A stretch of DNA of 64,000 nt from Dactylosporangium vinaceum (GCF_019904175.1 NZ_CP061913.1:7812001-7876000), one strand, 5' to 3'. Numbered from the stretch's first letter, positions 17,948-26,295 are shown. Program-made: numbers and translations. The notes: generated by a model from the sequence alone, not told the origin.

Positions 17948-18259
17948 CTACTTGCCGGACTTGGCCGACCGCGCCGGCGTGCGCCGCGGCTGGTCCTCCT
18001 CCGCGCCGTCCTCCATCAGCTGCAGGATCCGCGGCGCGAGCGCCCCGGCCAGGGCCGGGGCCAGGGCGTCGGCCAGGGCTCCGGCGACCGCCTCGGCGAG
18101 CAGGACCCGCTCCAGCAGCGGCGTGCCGCGCGGCAGCTGCGGCAGGGCCGCCGCCGTCGCCGCCGGGGCCCGGCCGCCGTCGCCGAGGATGTCGAGGATC
18201 AGGTCGTCGATGGCGGCGTCGACCGGCCGGCCGGCACCGTTCTGCTCGTGCTGCGGCAT
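17948..18259 (-). CDS. Small Ala/Leu-rich protein paired with a repeat protein, unknown
   Basis: 103 residues; no family recognised. The centre (about 44-83) is an Ala/Leu/Glu helix-forming stretch (LLERVLLAEAVAGALADALA) and the ends are polar, with a basic Pro/Arg/Lys tail. DDLILDILGDGG near residue 18-29 is a second hydrophobic helix. There is no signal peptide and no clear transmembrane segment. ATG 18259 follows the stop of the repeat-protein gene by 2 bases, so the two are an operon and probably act together. Codon use matches neighbouring genes. Confidence 0.7.
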   Translation of the reverse strand: MPQHEQNGAGRPVDAAIDDLILDILGDGGRAPAATAAALPQLPRGTPLLERVLLAEAVAGALADALAPALAGALAPRILQLMEDGAEEDQPRRTPARSAKSGK

Positions 18260-18261
18260 GG

Positions 18262-18558
18262 TCAGCGCCGCGACATCAGGGCCGCGAGCAGCAGCGGGTG
18301 GTCGACGAGGCTCTCGCCCTCGTCCTCGCGGCGGCGCATGAGCATCGCCAGCATCAGCGGGTGGTCGATGCCCATCCCGCCCCGCCGGCCCCGGCGCTTG
18401 GCGAGCGCGGCGAGCATGAGCGGGTTGTCGAAGATGCTGTCGCCGCTCTCCTCACGGCGGGACATGATGGCCGCGAGCAGCAGCGGATGGTCGATGCCCA
18501 TCCCCTGGTCACGCTGCTCGGTGCTCGAGTCCTGACGCTCGGCGGTGGCACTTGTCAC
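18262..18558 (-). CDS. Four-repeat small protein (21-residue repeats), unknown
   Basis: 98 residues from GTG 18558, which has GGGAG about 8 bases upstream. Residues 22-98 are four repeats of exactly 21 residues starting at 22, 43, 64 and 85. Each has a 14-residue core, consensus [IFV]-D-[HN]-P-L-[LM]-L-A-[AM]-[LI]-[MA]-[SKR]-R-R, then a 7-residue charged or Gly linker; the protein stops exactly at the end of core 4. Each core is a short hydrophobic helix capped by Asp-His/Asn-Pro and ended by Arg-Arg, suggesting an amphipathic binding motif presented four times. Longer in-frame starts upstream lack a ribosome site. It is followed after 2 bases by the Ala/Leu-rich protein. Function unknown. 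Confidence 0.75.
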   Translation of the reverse strand: MTSATAERQDSSTEQRDQGMGIDHPLLLAAIMSRREESGDSIFDNPLMLAALAKRRGRRGGMGIDHPLMLAMLMRRREDEGESLVDHPLLLAALMSRR

Positions 18559-18712
18559 GGTGAACTCCCTCGGGTCGGTGGCGTCGACGTCTGGTTTGCG
18601 ACGGTGTCGTCGCGCCAACCGTCGCCGCGGCCGGAATGACCCGGCGTCACCTGCACCGAAGGTCTTTGCCCCGGACGTCTTCACTCCGCCCGGGCAGCGC
18701 CGATGTGCGTGC

Positions 18713-19894
18713 ATGGCCAGACGACGTACAGAAGCGGCCGAGCGGGTGGCGGCGCTGCTGCGGACCGCCCGCTCGGCCCTGGGCCTCAGCCTGGCCTTCA
18801 TCACCCGGCTCGACGGCGACACCCAGCACCTGGAGGTCGTCGAGTCCGCGTTCCCGCCCCTCTTCCGCGACGGCTCGGCCCGGCCGTGGCACAACTCGCT
18901 GTGCAAGGCGATCGCGGACGGGAAGCTGCCGGCCGTGATCCCGGACCTGCGGCGGTATCCGGAGGCGATGCGCCTGCCCGCCGCCCGGATGCCGCGGATC
19001 CGCAGCTACGTCTCCGTCCCGGTGGTCCTCAGCGACGGCACGACCTACGGCACGTTCTGCGCCGCGGGCTTCGGCGCCGACCGCGAGCTCACCCGCCGCG
19101 ACCAGGCCCTGATGACGGTGCTGTCCCAGGCCGCCGCCCTCATCGTCGAGCCCGGCGCCCGGCAGCGGGCCCGGCACGGCGAGATCGCCGCCCGCATCGA
19201 CCCCGTCGTGGCTGCGGGCGGCCCCGGCATCGTCCTGCAGCCGATCGTCGAGCTCACCACGGGCCACCGCATCGGCGCCGAGGCCCTCAGCCGCTTCCCG
19301 CGGGCGTGGGGCAGTACACCCGACGTGCACTTCGCCGAAGCACACGAGATCGGCGCGGGCGACGAGCTGGAGGTGCTGGCCCTGCGCCGGGCCGCCGAAC
19401 TGCTCGGCGCGGGCGGCGGCTACGTGGCGATGAACGTCTCCCCCAGCACCCTGCTCACCCACGAGTGCCTGGACGCCCTGTCCCGGATGCCCCTGGACCG
19501 GATCGTGCTGGAGCTCTCCGAACACCAGCAGGTGGCCGACTACGACCTGCTGAAGGGCGCCCTGGCCCCGCTGCGAGCCGGCGGCCTGCGCCTGGCCGTC
19601 GACGACGTGGGTGCCGGCTTCTCCTCGCTGCGCCACATCGTCCTGACCCAGCCCGACGTCATCAAACTGGACCGCAGCATCGTGGCCGGCGTGGCCGCCG
19701 ACCCGGTCCTGCAGGTCCTGGTGCGAGCCATGGCCGACCTGGCCGCGGCGACCGGCGCGGCAGTGGTGGCCGAGGGCATCGAAACCGCCGCGGACGCCGC
19801 CGCGCTGGGCGACCTGGGCGTGCCGTACGGCCAGGGCTTCTACTTCGCCCGCCCCGACGACCCGGCCCTCCTGCGCGACACCTACACCCGATGA
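18713..19894 (+). CDS. GAF-EAL cyclic-di-GMP phosphodiesterase
   Basis: 393 residues. An N-terminal GAF-like sensor (about 1-150) is followed by an EAL domain (about 165-390). All key EAL residues are present: QPIVELTTG, GAEALSRF (the EAL Glu), MNVSP (Asn), VLELSE (Glu), DDVGAGFSSL (Asp-Asp), IKLDRS (Lys), AEGIET (Glu) and YGQGFYF (Gln). It should therefore hydrolyse c-di-GMP. No GGDEF domain is present. ATG 18713 gives a normal GAF start; no good ribosome site precedes it. It is divergent from the repeat-protein pair, so the 154-base gap may carry both promoters; CGACGGT (18599-18605) and ACCGTCG (18618-18624) form an inverted repeat there. Confidence 0.9.
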   Translation: MARRRTEAAERVAALLRTARSALGLSLAFITRLDGDTQHLEVVESAFPPLFRDGSARPWHNSLCKAIADGKLPAVIPDLRRYPEAMRLPAARMPRIRSYVSVPVVLSDGTTYGTFCAAGFGADRELTRRDQALMTVLSQAAALIVEPGARQRARHGEIAARIDPVVAAGGPGIVLQPIVELTTGHRIGAEALSRFPRAWGSTPDVHFAEAHEIGAGDELEVLALRRAAELLGAGGGYVAMNVSPSTLLTHECLDALSRMPLDRIVLELSEHQQVADYDLLKGALAPLRAGGLRLAVDDVGAGFSSLRHIVLTQPDVIKLDRSIVAGVAADPVLQVLVRAMADLAAATGAAVVAEGIETAADAAALGDLGVPYGQGFYFARPDDPALLRDTYTR

Positions 19895-19900
19895 ACGCCG

Positions 19901-19935
19901 CGCGCCCGGCCCCGATGGTGCTGGGGCCGGGCGCG
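19901..19935. terminator. Bidirectional terminator hairpin
   Basis: A perfect 13-bp stem, 19901-19913 with 19923-19935, and a 9-base loop, in the 53-base gap between the convergent EAL and LPMO genes. It has no T tract, as is common in high-GC genomes. Confidence 0.8.
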
Positions 19936-19947
19936 GTCGGGCGGTGA

Positions 19948-21855
19948 CTAGCAGCCGATGCGCTGGGCGCCGACCGCGACGTCGTCGTACCACAGGGTGT
20001 CGTCGCCGTCTCCGTAGGCCTCCCAGCCGAGGCGGAGGTCCTGCGGCGCCGGCTTCCAGGAGCGGGCCAGCCACTGCTGGTCGATGTCCGCCGTCGGCGT
20101 GCCGTCGACGGTCAGGCCCGGGATGGCCGTGCCGTTGAGCCACGTCGTCAGCAGGCCGCGGCCGTCGACCATGAACTCCACGCAGTTCCAGGAGTTCGTC
20201 GGCAGCGGCCTGCTCTGGGCCACGCCGTTCGGGCTCTGGGCCGGCAGGGTGGCGTCGTCGGACTCCCGGTTCCACTGCAGGGCGCCGTTCTGGCCGCCCA
20301 TGCGCAGGTCCTTGCCGCCGTCACCGCTGTCCTTCAGCGCCGCGAACGCGACGTGCTGGGCGGGCAGGGCGGTGGTGTGGCGGACGTAGAACCGGCCGTA
20401 CCAGACCGAGCCGAGACCGCTGAGGTCCTTGGCCGGCTTGACCAGGACGTGGTTGCAGTAGCCGCCCTTGCCGTCGATGCGCACCGACTTCGAGCCGCTG
20501 TGGGCGACCGACGAGTCGACGGTGGCGGTGCCGGAGCCCTGGCAGTTGGCGTAGGACGTGCCCCAGACGCCGGATACGGTGGACCCGGTCTGGCTCTCGA
20601 ACCCGTCACAGAACGCGGCAGTGGTGCAGGTCTGCCCGCCCTGGGTCGGGCCCGTGCTGGCGCTGGCGCTGGCGCTCGCCGAGCGGGACGGCGAGGACGA
20701 GGCCGTCGGCGAACCCGTCGTCGGGGTGCCGCCGTTCGCGGCGCAGGACAGCGTGGGGGCGGTGCCCGCGCTGCCGTTGCCGAGCATGCCGAAGTTGGTG
20801 CTGCCGCCCGCCGGTATCGCCCCGTTCCAGCTGACGTTGGCGGCGCTCACCGCCGTGCCGGACTGGGTGACAGTGGCGTTCCAGCCCTGCGCGACGGTCT
20901 GGCCACCGGTGTAGTTCCACCCGACCTTCCACGAGGAGGTCGGCGCGGTCCCGGTGTTGGTGACCTTGATGTCGGCCTGGAAGCCGCCCGACCAGCTGCT
21001 GGTGACCGTGTAGCTCGCGGTGCACCCGGCGTTGCCGCCGCCCGTGTTCCCCGGGCTGGAGGAGGAGGCGCCAGGGCTCGACGGGCTCGACGGGGGCCGC
21101 GACGTCGGACCGCCGTTGGTCGGGGTCGCCGTCGAGCCGGGGTTGCCGTCGCCGACGCCGGTGACCTGGCCGTTGCCGCCGTCGAATGTCACGTCCGAGC
21201 AGCCGTAGAACGTCTCTGTGCTGTCCGAGCGCGACCAGACCGAGTAGATGATGTGCCGGCCGGACTTGCCGGTCGGCAGCTTCCCGGACCAGTAGTAGTG
21301 CCCGTCGTTGGTGCCGACCGAGCCGACCTGCGGCGGGTTCGTCACCTGCAGGAACGGCGTCGACTCCAGCGAGTTCCAGGTGATCGGCTGGCTCGGGTCG
21401 AAGCCGTCCTTGGTGACGTACAGGTAGAACGTCCCCGGGTGGGCGGCCCAGTTGCTGTAGTCGAACTCCATGGTCGCGCCGGCCGTCAGGTGCGTCAGCG
21501 GCCAGTCGGTGCGGACCAGGTCGAAGCCCGAGAAGTCGTACAGCTTGGCGTCGGCGCTGCACATCTTGTTGTCGGGGATGAAGCCGGCCGTGCGCCCGGC
21601 CCCGTCGGAGCGCAGCATCGCGAACCAGTTGTACAGCGAGTTCGTGCCCTGCTGCGCCACGGCGGCGGCACAGGCCGGGTTCTTCGGCTGGATCGCGCCG
21701 GTGGCGTTGAGGCCGTCCTTCCAGCACAGGTACTGGCGGCTACCCGGCTGCATCAACGCGCCGTGCGCGGACGCCGGGGTCGCGAGCACCACGACCGCGC
21801 CGGTTCCGGCCATGGCCGCGGCGAACCACAGCGCGAGTCTTCGTCGTATCGTCAT
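19948..21855 (-). CDS. Secreted AA10 lytic polysaccharide monooxygenase with CBM2 and Cip1-like domain
   Basis: 635 residues. Signal peptide 1-30 ends ASA; the mature protein begins with His31 (HGALMQPGSR), the first copper-brace His, with His139 (AAHPG) as the second. AA10 spans 31-225; a Ser/Thr/Pro/Gly linker follows; CBM2 spans about 278-375 (SSWSGGFQADIKVTNTG ... SWNGAIPAGGST) with a Cys at each end; a second Ser-rich linker; then about 413-635 closely resembles fungal Cip1 (GGKDLRMGGQ, WNRESDDATLPAQSPNG, WLNGTAIPGLTV, GWEAYGDGDDTLWYDD). The LPMO oxidises cellulose or chitin. Cip1 is a cellulose-induced protein with glucuronan-lyase-like fold. The triple fusion is unusual. The start is ATG 21855; an AT-rich palindromic regulatory region lies upstream. 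Confidence 0.92.
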   Translation of the reverse strand: MTIRRRLALWFAAAMAGTGAVVVLATPASAHGALMQPGSRQYLCWKDGLNATGAIQPKNPACAAAVAQQGTNSLYNWFAMLRSDGAGRTAGFIPDNKMCSADAKLYDFSGFDLVRTDWPLTHLTAGATMEFDYSNWAAHPGTFYLYVTKDGFDPSQPITWNSLESTPFLQVTNPPQVGSVGTNDGHYYWSGKLPTGKSGRHIIYSVWSRSDSTETFYGCSDVTFDGGNGQVTGVGDGNPGSTATPTNGGPTSRPPSSPSSPGASSSSPGNTGGGNAGCTASYTVTSSWSGGFQADIKVTNTGTAPTSSWKVGWNYTGGQTVAQGWNATVTQSGTAVSAANVSWNGAIPAGGSTNFGMLGNGSAGTAPTLSCAANGGTPTTGSPTASSSPSRSASASASASTGPTQGGQTCTTAAFCDGFESQTGSTVSGVWGTSYANCQGSGTATVDSSVAHSGSKSVRIDGKGGYCNHVLVKPAKDLSGLGSVWYGRFYVRHTTALPAQHVAFAALKDSGDGGKDLRMGGQNGALQWNRESDDATLPAQSPNGVAQSRPLPTNSWNCVEFMVDGRGLLTTWLNGTAIPGLTVDGTPTADIDQQWLARSWKPAPQDLRLGWEAYGDGDDTLWYDDVAVGAQRIGC

Positions 21856-21915
21856 GCCCAACCTTCCATCCCATCGAGGGCAGTCCATTGCCCGGATTGA
21901 AGGCCGCTGACCAGC

Positions 21916-21942
21916 GAATTGACAATTCCGAAACAGGTTTCG
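21916..21942. promoter_or_regulatory. Two adjacent palindromes in the LPMO/monooxygenase divergent promoter
   Basis: GAATTGACAATTC (21916-21928) is a perfect palindrome around one A, and CGAAACAGGTTTCG (21929-21942) is a 6-bp inverted repeat with a 2-base spacer; they abut. They lie 61-87 bases upstream of the LPMO start and 140 upstream of the monooxygenase, as expected for repressor or activator sites. No regulator gene is adjacent. Confidence 0.5.
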
Positions 21943-22081
21943 CGCGCTCGGGCGGGCAAAAACGGTGAAAGATTCATCACCGGGCGCTGGAATCCTGCAC
22001 GTGCGAATGGATAGGCTTCCGTCGCCCCATGGGCCATTTGTCCGTGTCACATTGTCAATCCCTCGTATACGTGGAGTACGG

Positions 22082-23260
22082 ATGAGTTCGGCACCCCTGC
22101 GCGTCGCCATCGTCGGATCCGGCATCGGCGGGCTCGCCGCCGCGATCGCCCTGCAGGCCAAGGGCCACGAGGTCGAGGTGTACGACCAGGCGAGCGAGCT
22201 CTCCGCGATCGGCGCCGGCATCGCGCTCGGCGGCAACGGCATGCGCGTCCTCGACGACCTCGGCGTCGGCCGGGCCGCCCGCGACGTCGCCAGCAACCTG
22301 CAGCGCATCCAGTTCCACCACTGGCAGACCGCCGAGATCTTCTACGAGCACCCGATGGGCGACTGGTACGACAGCAAGATGGGCGGCCCGTTCCTGGGCA
22401 TCCACCGCGGCGACATGCACCAGGTCCTGCTCGACCGGTTCGACGGCACGCCGCACCTCGGGCACCGGGCCGCCGCCGTGCACGAGGACCCCGGCGGCGC
22501 CGAGATCGAGTTCGCCGACGGCACCAAGGTCCAGGCCGACGTCGTCGTCGGCGCCGACGGCCTGCGCTCCGCCGTGCGCCACCACGTCGCCGGCCCCGAC
22601 GAGGCCGTGTTCTCGGCGATGAGCTGCTTCCGCGGCCTGGTCCCGGCCCAGAAGGTCCCCACCTCGGAGTCGATGGGCCTGACGTTCATGCTCGGCCCGG
22701 GCCGGCACCTGGTCATCTACCCGGTCCGCGGCGGCGAGCTGATCAACTTCGTGGCGTACGTGCCCGATCCCGAGTGGACCCTCGAGTCGTGGTCGTCCAA
22801 GAGCGAGCCGGCCGAGGCGGTCGCCGCGTTCGCCGGCTGGAACGACACCGTGATCTCGATGCTGTCGAACGTCGAGGAGGTCGGCCGCTGGGCCCTCTAC
22901 GACCGCGAGCCGCTGCGCAAGTGGAGCACCGACCGGGTCACGCTGCTCGGTGACGCCGCGCACCCGATGCTCCCGCACGCCGGGCAGGGCAGCAACCAGG
23001 CCATCGAGGACGCCGCCGCGCTTGCCGCGTTCCTGTCCGCCGACGGGCTCTCGACCGCCGAGGGGCTGCAGCGGTACGAGCAGCTGCGCAAGGCCCGCAC
23101 CCGCAAGATCCAGATGGGTTCGCGGGGCAACGCCGCCTGCTTCCAACTGCCCGACGGCCCCCCGGCCGACGAGCGCAACGCCCGCCTGCAGTCGCTGCCC
23201 GACAACGTAGCCTGGATCCACGGCTACGACATCTTCGCGGACCTGCAGGAGACGAAGTAA
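22082..23260 (+). CDS. FAD-dependent aromatic monooxygenase (UbiH/PHBH-like)
   Basis: 392 residues of the flavoprotein hydroxylase family that uses NAD(P)H and O2 to hydroxylate aromatics or related rings. The Rossmann motif IVGSGIGGLAAAIALQAKGH is at the N-terminus, the DG motif VVVGADGLRSAVR lies mid-protein, and the FAD-ribityl motif LLGDAAHPMLPHAGQGSNQAIEDA follows. The size suggests a salicylate-, 3-hydroxybenzoate- or hydroxynicotinate-type enzyme; the substrate cannot be set. ATG 22082 follows GGAG with about 7-base spacing. The next gene begins directly after its stop. Confidence 0.9.
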   Translation: MSSAPLRVAIVGSGIGGLAAAIALQAKGHEVEVYDQASELSAIGAGIALGGNGMRVLDDLGVGRAARDVASNLQRIQFHHWQTAEIFYEHPMGDWYDSKMGGPFLGIHRGDMHQVLLDRFDGTPHLGHRAAAVHEDPGGAEIEFADGTKVQADVVVGADGLRSAVRHHVAGPDEAVFSAMSCFRGLVPAQKVPTSESMGLTFMLGPGRHLVIYPVRGGELINFVAYVPDPEWTLESWSSKSEPAEAVAAFAGWNDTVISMLSNVEEVGRWALYDREPLRKWSTDRVTLLGDAAHPMLPHAGQGSNQAIEDAAALAAFLSADGLSTAEGLQRYEQLRKARTRKIQMGSRGNAACFQLPDGPPADERNARLQSLPDNVAWIHGYDIFADLQETK

Positions 23261-23343
23261 AACACCGGCTTCCCGAATGCCCCCCGGACCTGCACCCGGA
23301 AGCGCTCCCCGCCCGGCTCCACAGCTGGGCGGGCTCGCCCGTC

Positions 23344-24135
23344 ATGCGCAACCTGGTGGCCGCGTTCAACGGCAAACTGCCTGATGCGGTGGGTACCGCC
23401 GGTCTCCTGGCCTGGCTCGACGAGTTCTCCGACACCCACTGGAACTTCCGCGGCCGCCTCGGCGGCGCCGAGCGCGACCGGGTCCGCGTCGACCTGGACC
23501 CCGCCCACGCGGCCGCCGCGCTGACGGCCGCCGAGGGCCTCGGGCTGACCGACAGCATCGAGCCCCCGCACGCCGGCTACGACCACCTGCTCATCCTCGG
23601 CGGCCTGGCCCCCGCCTGCCTGCAGCGCACCGAGCACGCCGCCCGCCTGGCCGCCACCCGCCGCATCGGCACGGTCACCGCCCTGGGCAGCCTGCGCCCG
23701 CTGGGTCCCCCGGAGCGCCAGGTCCCGGGGGTCGAGGCCGCCGAGACCGAGGCCGACGCCCTGGCCGCCGGGGTCCGGGCCGCGTTCGACCGGCACGTGC
23801 CGGTCCTGGTCGCCCCACCCCGCGACCCGGCCGCGCCACGCGCGAACACGGCCGACACTTACGAGCACTGGGCCGCCGTCGCCCGGCCGCGCCCGGAGCA
23901 GCGGATCCTGATCGTCACCTCGCCGATCTACGTACCGTTCCAGCACTGCGACGCCATCCGCATCCTGGCCCTGCGCTACCGCTGCGGCATCGACACGGTC
24001 GGCTTCGACCCGGCCCGCGCGACAACGCCCCAGCCGCCCGGGGCCGCGGCCCCGGACCGCTACCTGCAGGAGATCCGCTCCGCAATCCGCGCCGCCCGCG
24101 CCCTGCACACCGCGGCGACCGGCACCCATGCCTGA
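23344..24135 (+). CDS. Conserved hypothetical protein, possible N-terminal frameshift
   Basis: 263 residues from ATG 23344. I do not recognise the family with confidence; YDHLLILGGLAPACLQRTEHAARLA and RILIVTSPIYVPFQHCDAIRIL loosely recall the DUF218/SanA fold. The frame upstream of 23344 is open and reads like real protein (PPDLHPEALPARLHSWAGSP) but has no start codon. An ATG at 23277 followed by a run of six C (23280-23285) would enter this frame if one C were missing, giving MPPDLHPEALPARL. The true N-terminus is therefore uncertain. The gene overlaps the next one by 8 bases. Confidence 0.65.
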   Translation: MRNLVAAFNGKLPDAVGTAGLLAWLDEFSDTHWNFRGRLGGAERDRVRVDLDPAHAAAALTAAEGLGLTDSIEPPHAGYDHLLILGGLAPACLQRTEHAARLAATRRIGTVTALGSLRPLGPPERQVPGVEAAETEADALAAGVRAAFDRHVPVLVAPPRDPAAPRANTADTYEHWAAVARPRPEQRILIVTSPIYVPFQHCDAIRILALRYRCGIDTVGFDPARATTPQPPGAAAPDRYLQEIRSAIRAARALHTAATGTHA

Positions 24136-25060
24136 CACCTGGCTGCACGACCTCACCGCCCAGGCCCCCATGCCCGCCGTGGCGGTCGCCGTGTTCGACC
24201 GGGACGCCACGGTCGCCGAGAGCGTGCACGGCGTGGCCGACCTGACCACCGGGCGGCCGGTCACCCGCGACTGCTGGTGGGACCTGGCCAGCCTGACGAA
24301 GGTCCTGGTGACACTCCCGGCCGTGCTGCGGCTGGGCCTGCCGCGGGACCGCCCGATCGGCGAGCTGTGGCCCCGTGCGCGGGGCCGGGCCGCGGGCGCG
24401 TGCACGGTGGACGATCTGCTCGCCCACCGGTCCGGGCTCCCGGCGACCGTGCGGTTCTACGAGACTTTGCACGGCCCGGCGATCGTCGACGCCGCCCTCG
24501 GCACGGCCCGCTCGGCCCCCGAGCCGGTGTACAGCGACCTCGGGTACATCATCCTCGGCGCCCTGGTCGAGGACCTCACGGGCCGCCCGCTGGACGGCGG
24601 CGGCCTGCGCCTCGGCGGCCCGGTCGCGCCAGCGGTGGCCACGGAGCTGTGCCCGTGGCGGGGCCGGCTCATCTGCGGCGAGGTGCACGACGAGAACGCG
24701 GCCGCGCTCGGCGGCTACGGCGGCCACGCAGGCGCGTTCGGCACTCTGGACCTCGTGACCGCCGCAGCCCGCCGCTCACTGGGGCCGCTCCCGCCGCCGT
24801 GCCTGGCGCAGAACTCGGCCGGTGAGCGGTTCGCGGCGGGCTGGTGGCTCCACCCGGCCCGCGGCCTCGGCGGACCCGGCGCGGGCCGCGACGGCTTCGG
24901 CGCCTCCGGCTTCGTCGGCAACCGGATCTGGTTCGAACCTTCGCGGGGGTACGGCGTCGTCGTCCTCAGCAACCGCATCCACCCCACCCGCGGCGACCGC
25001 ACCCCGTACGCCGCCTGGTGCGACGACCTGCTCACGCGCATCGCCACCGAGCTCACCTGA
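24128..25060 (+). CDS. Serine hydrolase, class C beta-lactamase / D-Ala-D-Ala carboxypeptidase fold
   Basis: 310 residues. The SxxK motif is SLTK (in WWDLASLTKVLVTLP), the YxN position is Tyr-Ser-Asp (PVYSDLGY), and a late GASGFVGN could be the third motif (HxG/KTG position replaced). It has no signal peptide, so it is likely cytoplasmic, acting as an esterase or peptidase rather than a resistance enzyme. It overlaps the previous gene by 8 bases and is probably coupled to it. It is shorter than typical class C enzymes. Confidence 0.85.
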   Translation: MPDTWLHDLTAQAPMPAVAVAVFDRDATVAESVHGVADLTTGRPVTRDCWWDLASLTKVLVTLPAVLRLGLPRDRPIGELWPRARGRAAGACTVDDLLAHRSGLPATVRFYETLHGPAIVDAALGTARSAPEPVYSDLGYIILGALVEDLTGRPLDGGGLRLGGPVAPAVATELCPWRGRLICGEVHDENAAALGGYGGHAGAFGTLDLVTAAARRSLGPLPPPCLAQNSAGERFAAGWWLHPARGLGGPGAGRDGFGASGFVGNRIWFEPSRGYGVVVLSNRIHPTRGDRTPYAAWCDDLLTRIATELT

Positions 25061-25154
25061 GACGGTTCTCAGGGGCCGGGCTCCGGCGGACCTCCGGGTC
25101 GTGTCGGGGTTCTGCCCGGATGTCCGTTCCCGCCCCGGCGACAACGCTCGTGGC

Positions 25155-25730
25155 ATGACCTCGACCTCGTTTGTGCGCGCCGGTGCCCTGGTGGCGCCGG
25201 CGCTGCTGTTCGGGTACGGCACCCTGCGCCTCATCGACCGCAGCGACGGCCGCATGGACAAGGGCGCGTGGATGTGGAACACGGGCCACGTCATGTTCTT
25301 CATCGCCATGGCCCTGCTCGCCGCCCTGGCCGTCGGCGCCCGCGCCCGGCTGCCGCTGCGCGCCTTCGGCAACCGCCTCGCCGCCAACCTGGCCGTCGTC
25401 GCCACGCTTGTCGGCGGCCTGGCGTTCCTGTGGGTCATCACCGGCGACCTGTTCCCGTCGTTCCGCGACGCCGCCCCGCTGCCCACCGCCCTGGCCGTCG
25501 CCGGCAATGCCGCGTTCATGCTCGGCCTGCTCACGCTGCTGATCCAGCTGGTCCGGGCGACCCGCCTGCCGGCCTGGAGCCCGGTCGCCGTGCTGTTCGC
25601 GTTCCTGATGATCGCGGTCAGCCTGGACACGATCCCGGTCGCCGCCGTGCTGCTGTTCGTGGGCCTGCTCCCCCTCTCCAGCGACCGGGCACCGCTCAGC
25701 GGCTCCGGCCCACGGCTCGCCCGCGGCTGA
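25155..25730 (+). CDS. Integral membrane protein, unknown
   Basis: 191 residues with five or six hydrophobic segments spread along the chain (for example VRAGALVAPALLFGYGTL, VMFFIAMALLAALAVG, LAVVATLVGGLAFLWVI, ALAVAGNAAFMLGLLTLLI). No catalytic motif is seen. ATG 25155 is chosen because the segment before it is non-protein-like. No strong ribosome site is visible. It is divergent from nothing and ends 40 bases before the convergent acetyltransferase. Confidence 0.75.
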   Translation: MTSTSFVRAGALVAPALLFGYGTLRLIDRSDGRMDKGAWMWNTGHVMFFIAMALLAALAVGARARLPLRAFGNRLAANLAVVATLVGGLAFLWVITGDLFPSFRDAAPLPTALAVAGNAAFMLGLLTLLIQLVRATRLPAWSPVAVLFAFLMIAVSLDTIPVAAVLLFVGLLPLSSDRAPLSGSGPRLARG

Positions 25731-25770
25731 ACCCGCCGGCCGTCTTCAGGTCCTCGTCGGCCTCCATGGT

Positions 25771-26295
25771 TCACGGCTCCAGGCGCTTGTAGAAGAAGCT
25801 GCAGGGCTCGAGCGTGCCGTCCGGGTCGGTGGCGTAGCCGGGCACGATCCCGAAGCGGGTCCAGCCCGCGGTCTCGTACAGCCGCTCGGCCGGGCTGCCG
25901 GTCACGGTGTCGAGCAGCAGCAGCGTGGCCCCGGCCGCGGCGGCGGCCCGCTCGGCGGTGTCCAGCAGGGCCCGGCCCAGGCCGCGGCCGCGGTCCCGGC
26001 TGTGCACCATGAGCTTGACGACCTCGGCCCGGTGGCGGCCGTTCGCCTTCGGCTCGAGCGCAAGGCTCACCGTGCCGGCGAGCCCGGCCGGGCCGTGCAC
26101 GGCCCAGACGTGCAGATCCCCGGCCCGCACGGCCGGTTCACGGCTGCGCCACCAGGCCGCGGCCTCGGCGGCGGCGAACGGCTTGCGGAACCCGACGGAC
26201 GCGCCGTGCGCGACGACGTCGGCGAGGACCTCCGCGAGAGCGGGAACGTGCTCGGAGTACAGCTGCGGGGTGAGCCGGGTGATCACCGGGGACAT
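25771..26295 (-). CDS. GNAT N-acetyltransferase
   Basis: 174 residues. RAEVVKLMVHSRDRGRGLGRALLDTAE contains the acetyl-CoA loop R/Q-x-x-G-x-G/A (RDRGRGLG), and LLLLDTVTGSPAERLYETAGW is the C-terminal beta5-alpha unit with the usual Tyr. ATG 26295 follows GAGGAG. It starts 10 bases after the stop of the cupin regulator upstream, so the two are an operon under the regulator's own operators. The substrate is unknown; a small amine or drug is likely by family. Confidence 0.88.
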   Translation of the reverse strand: MSPVITRLTPQLYSEHVPALAEVLADVVAHGASVGFRKPFAAAEAAAWWRSREPAVRAGDLHVWAVHGPAGLAGTVSLALEPKANGRHRAEVVKLMVHSRDRGRGLGRALLDTAERAAAAAGATLLLLDTVTGSPAERLYETAGWTRFGIVPGYATDPDGTLEPCSFFYKRLEP

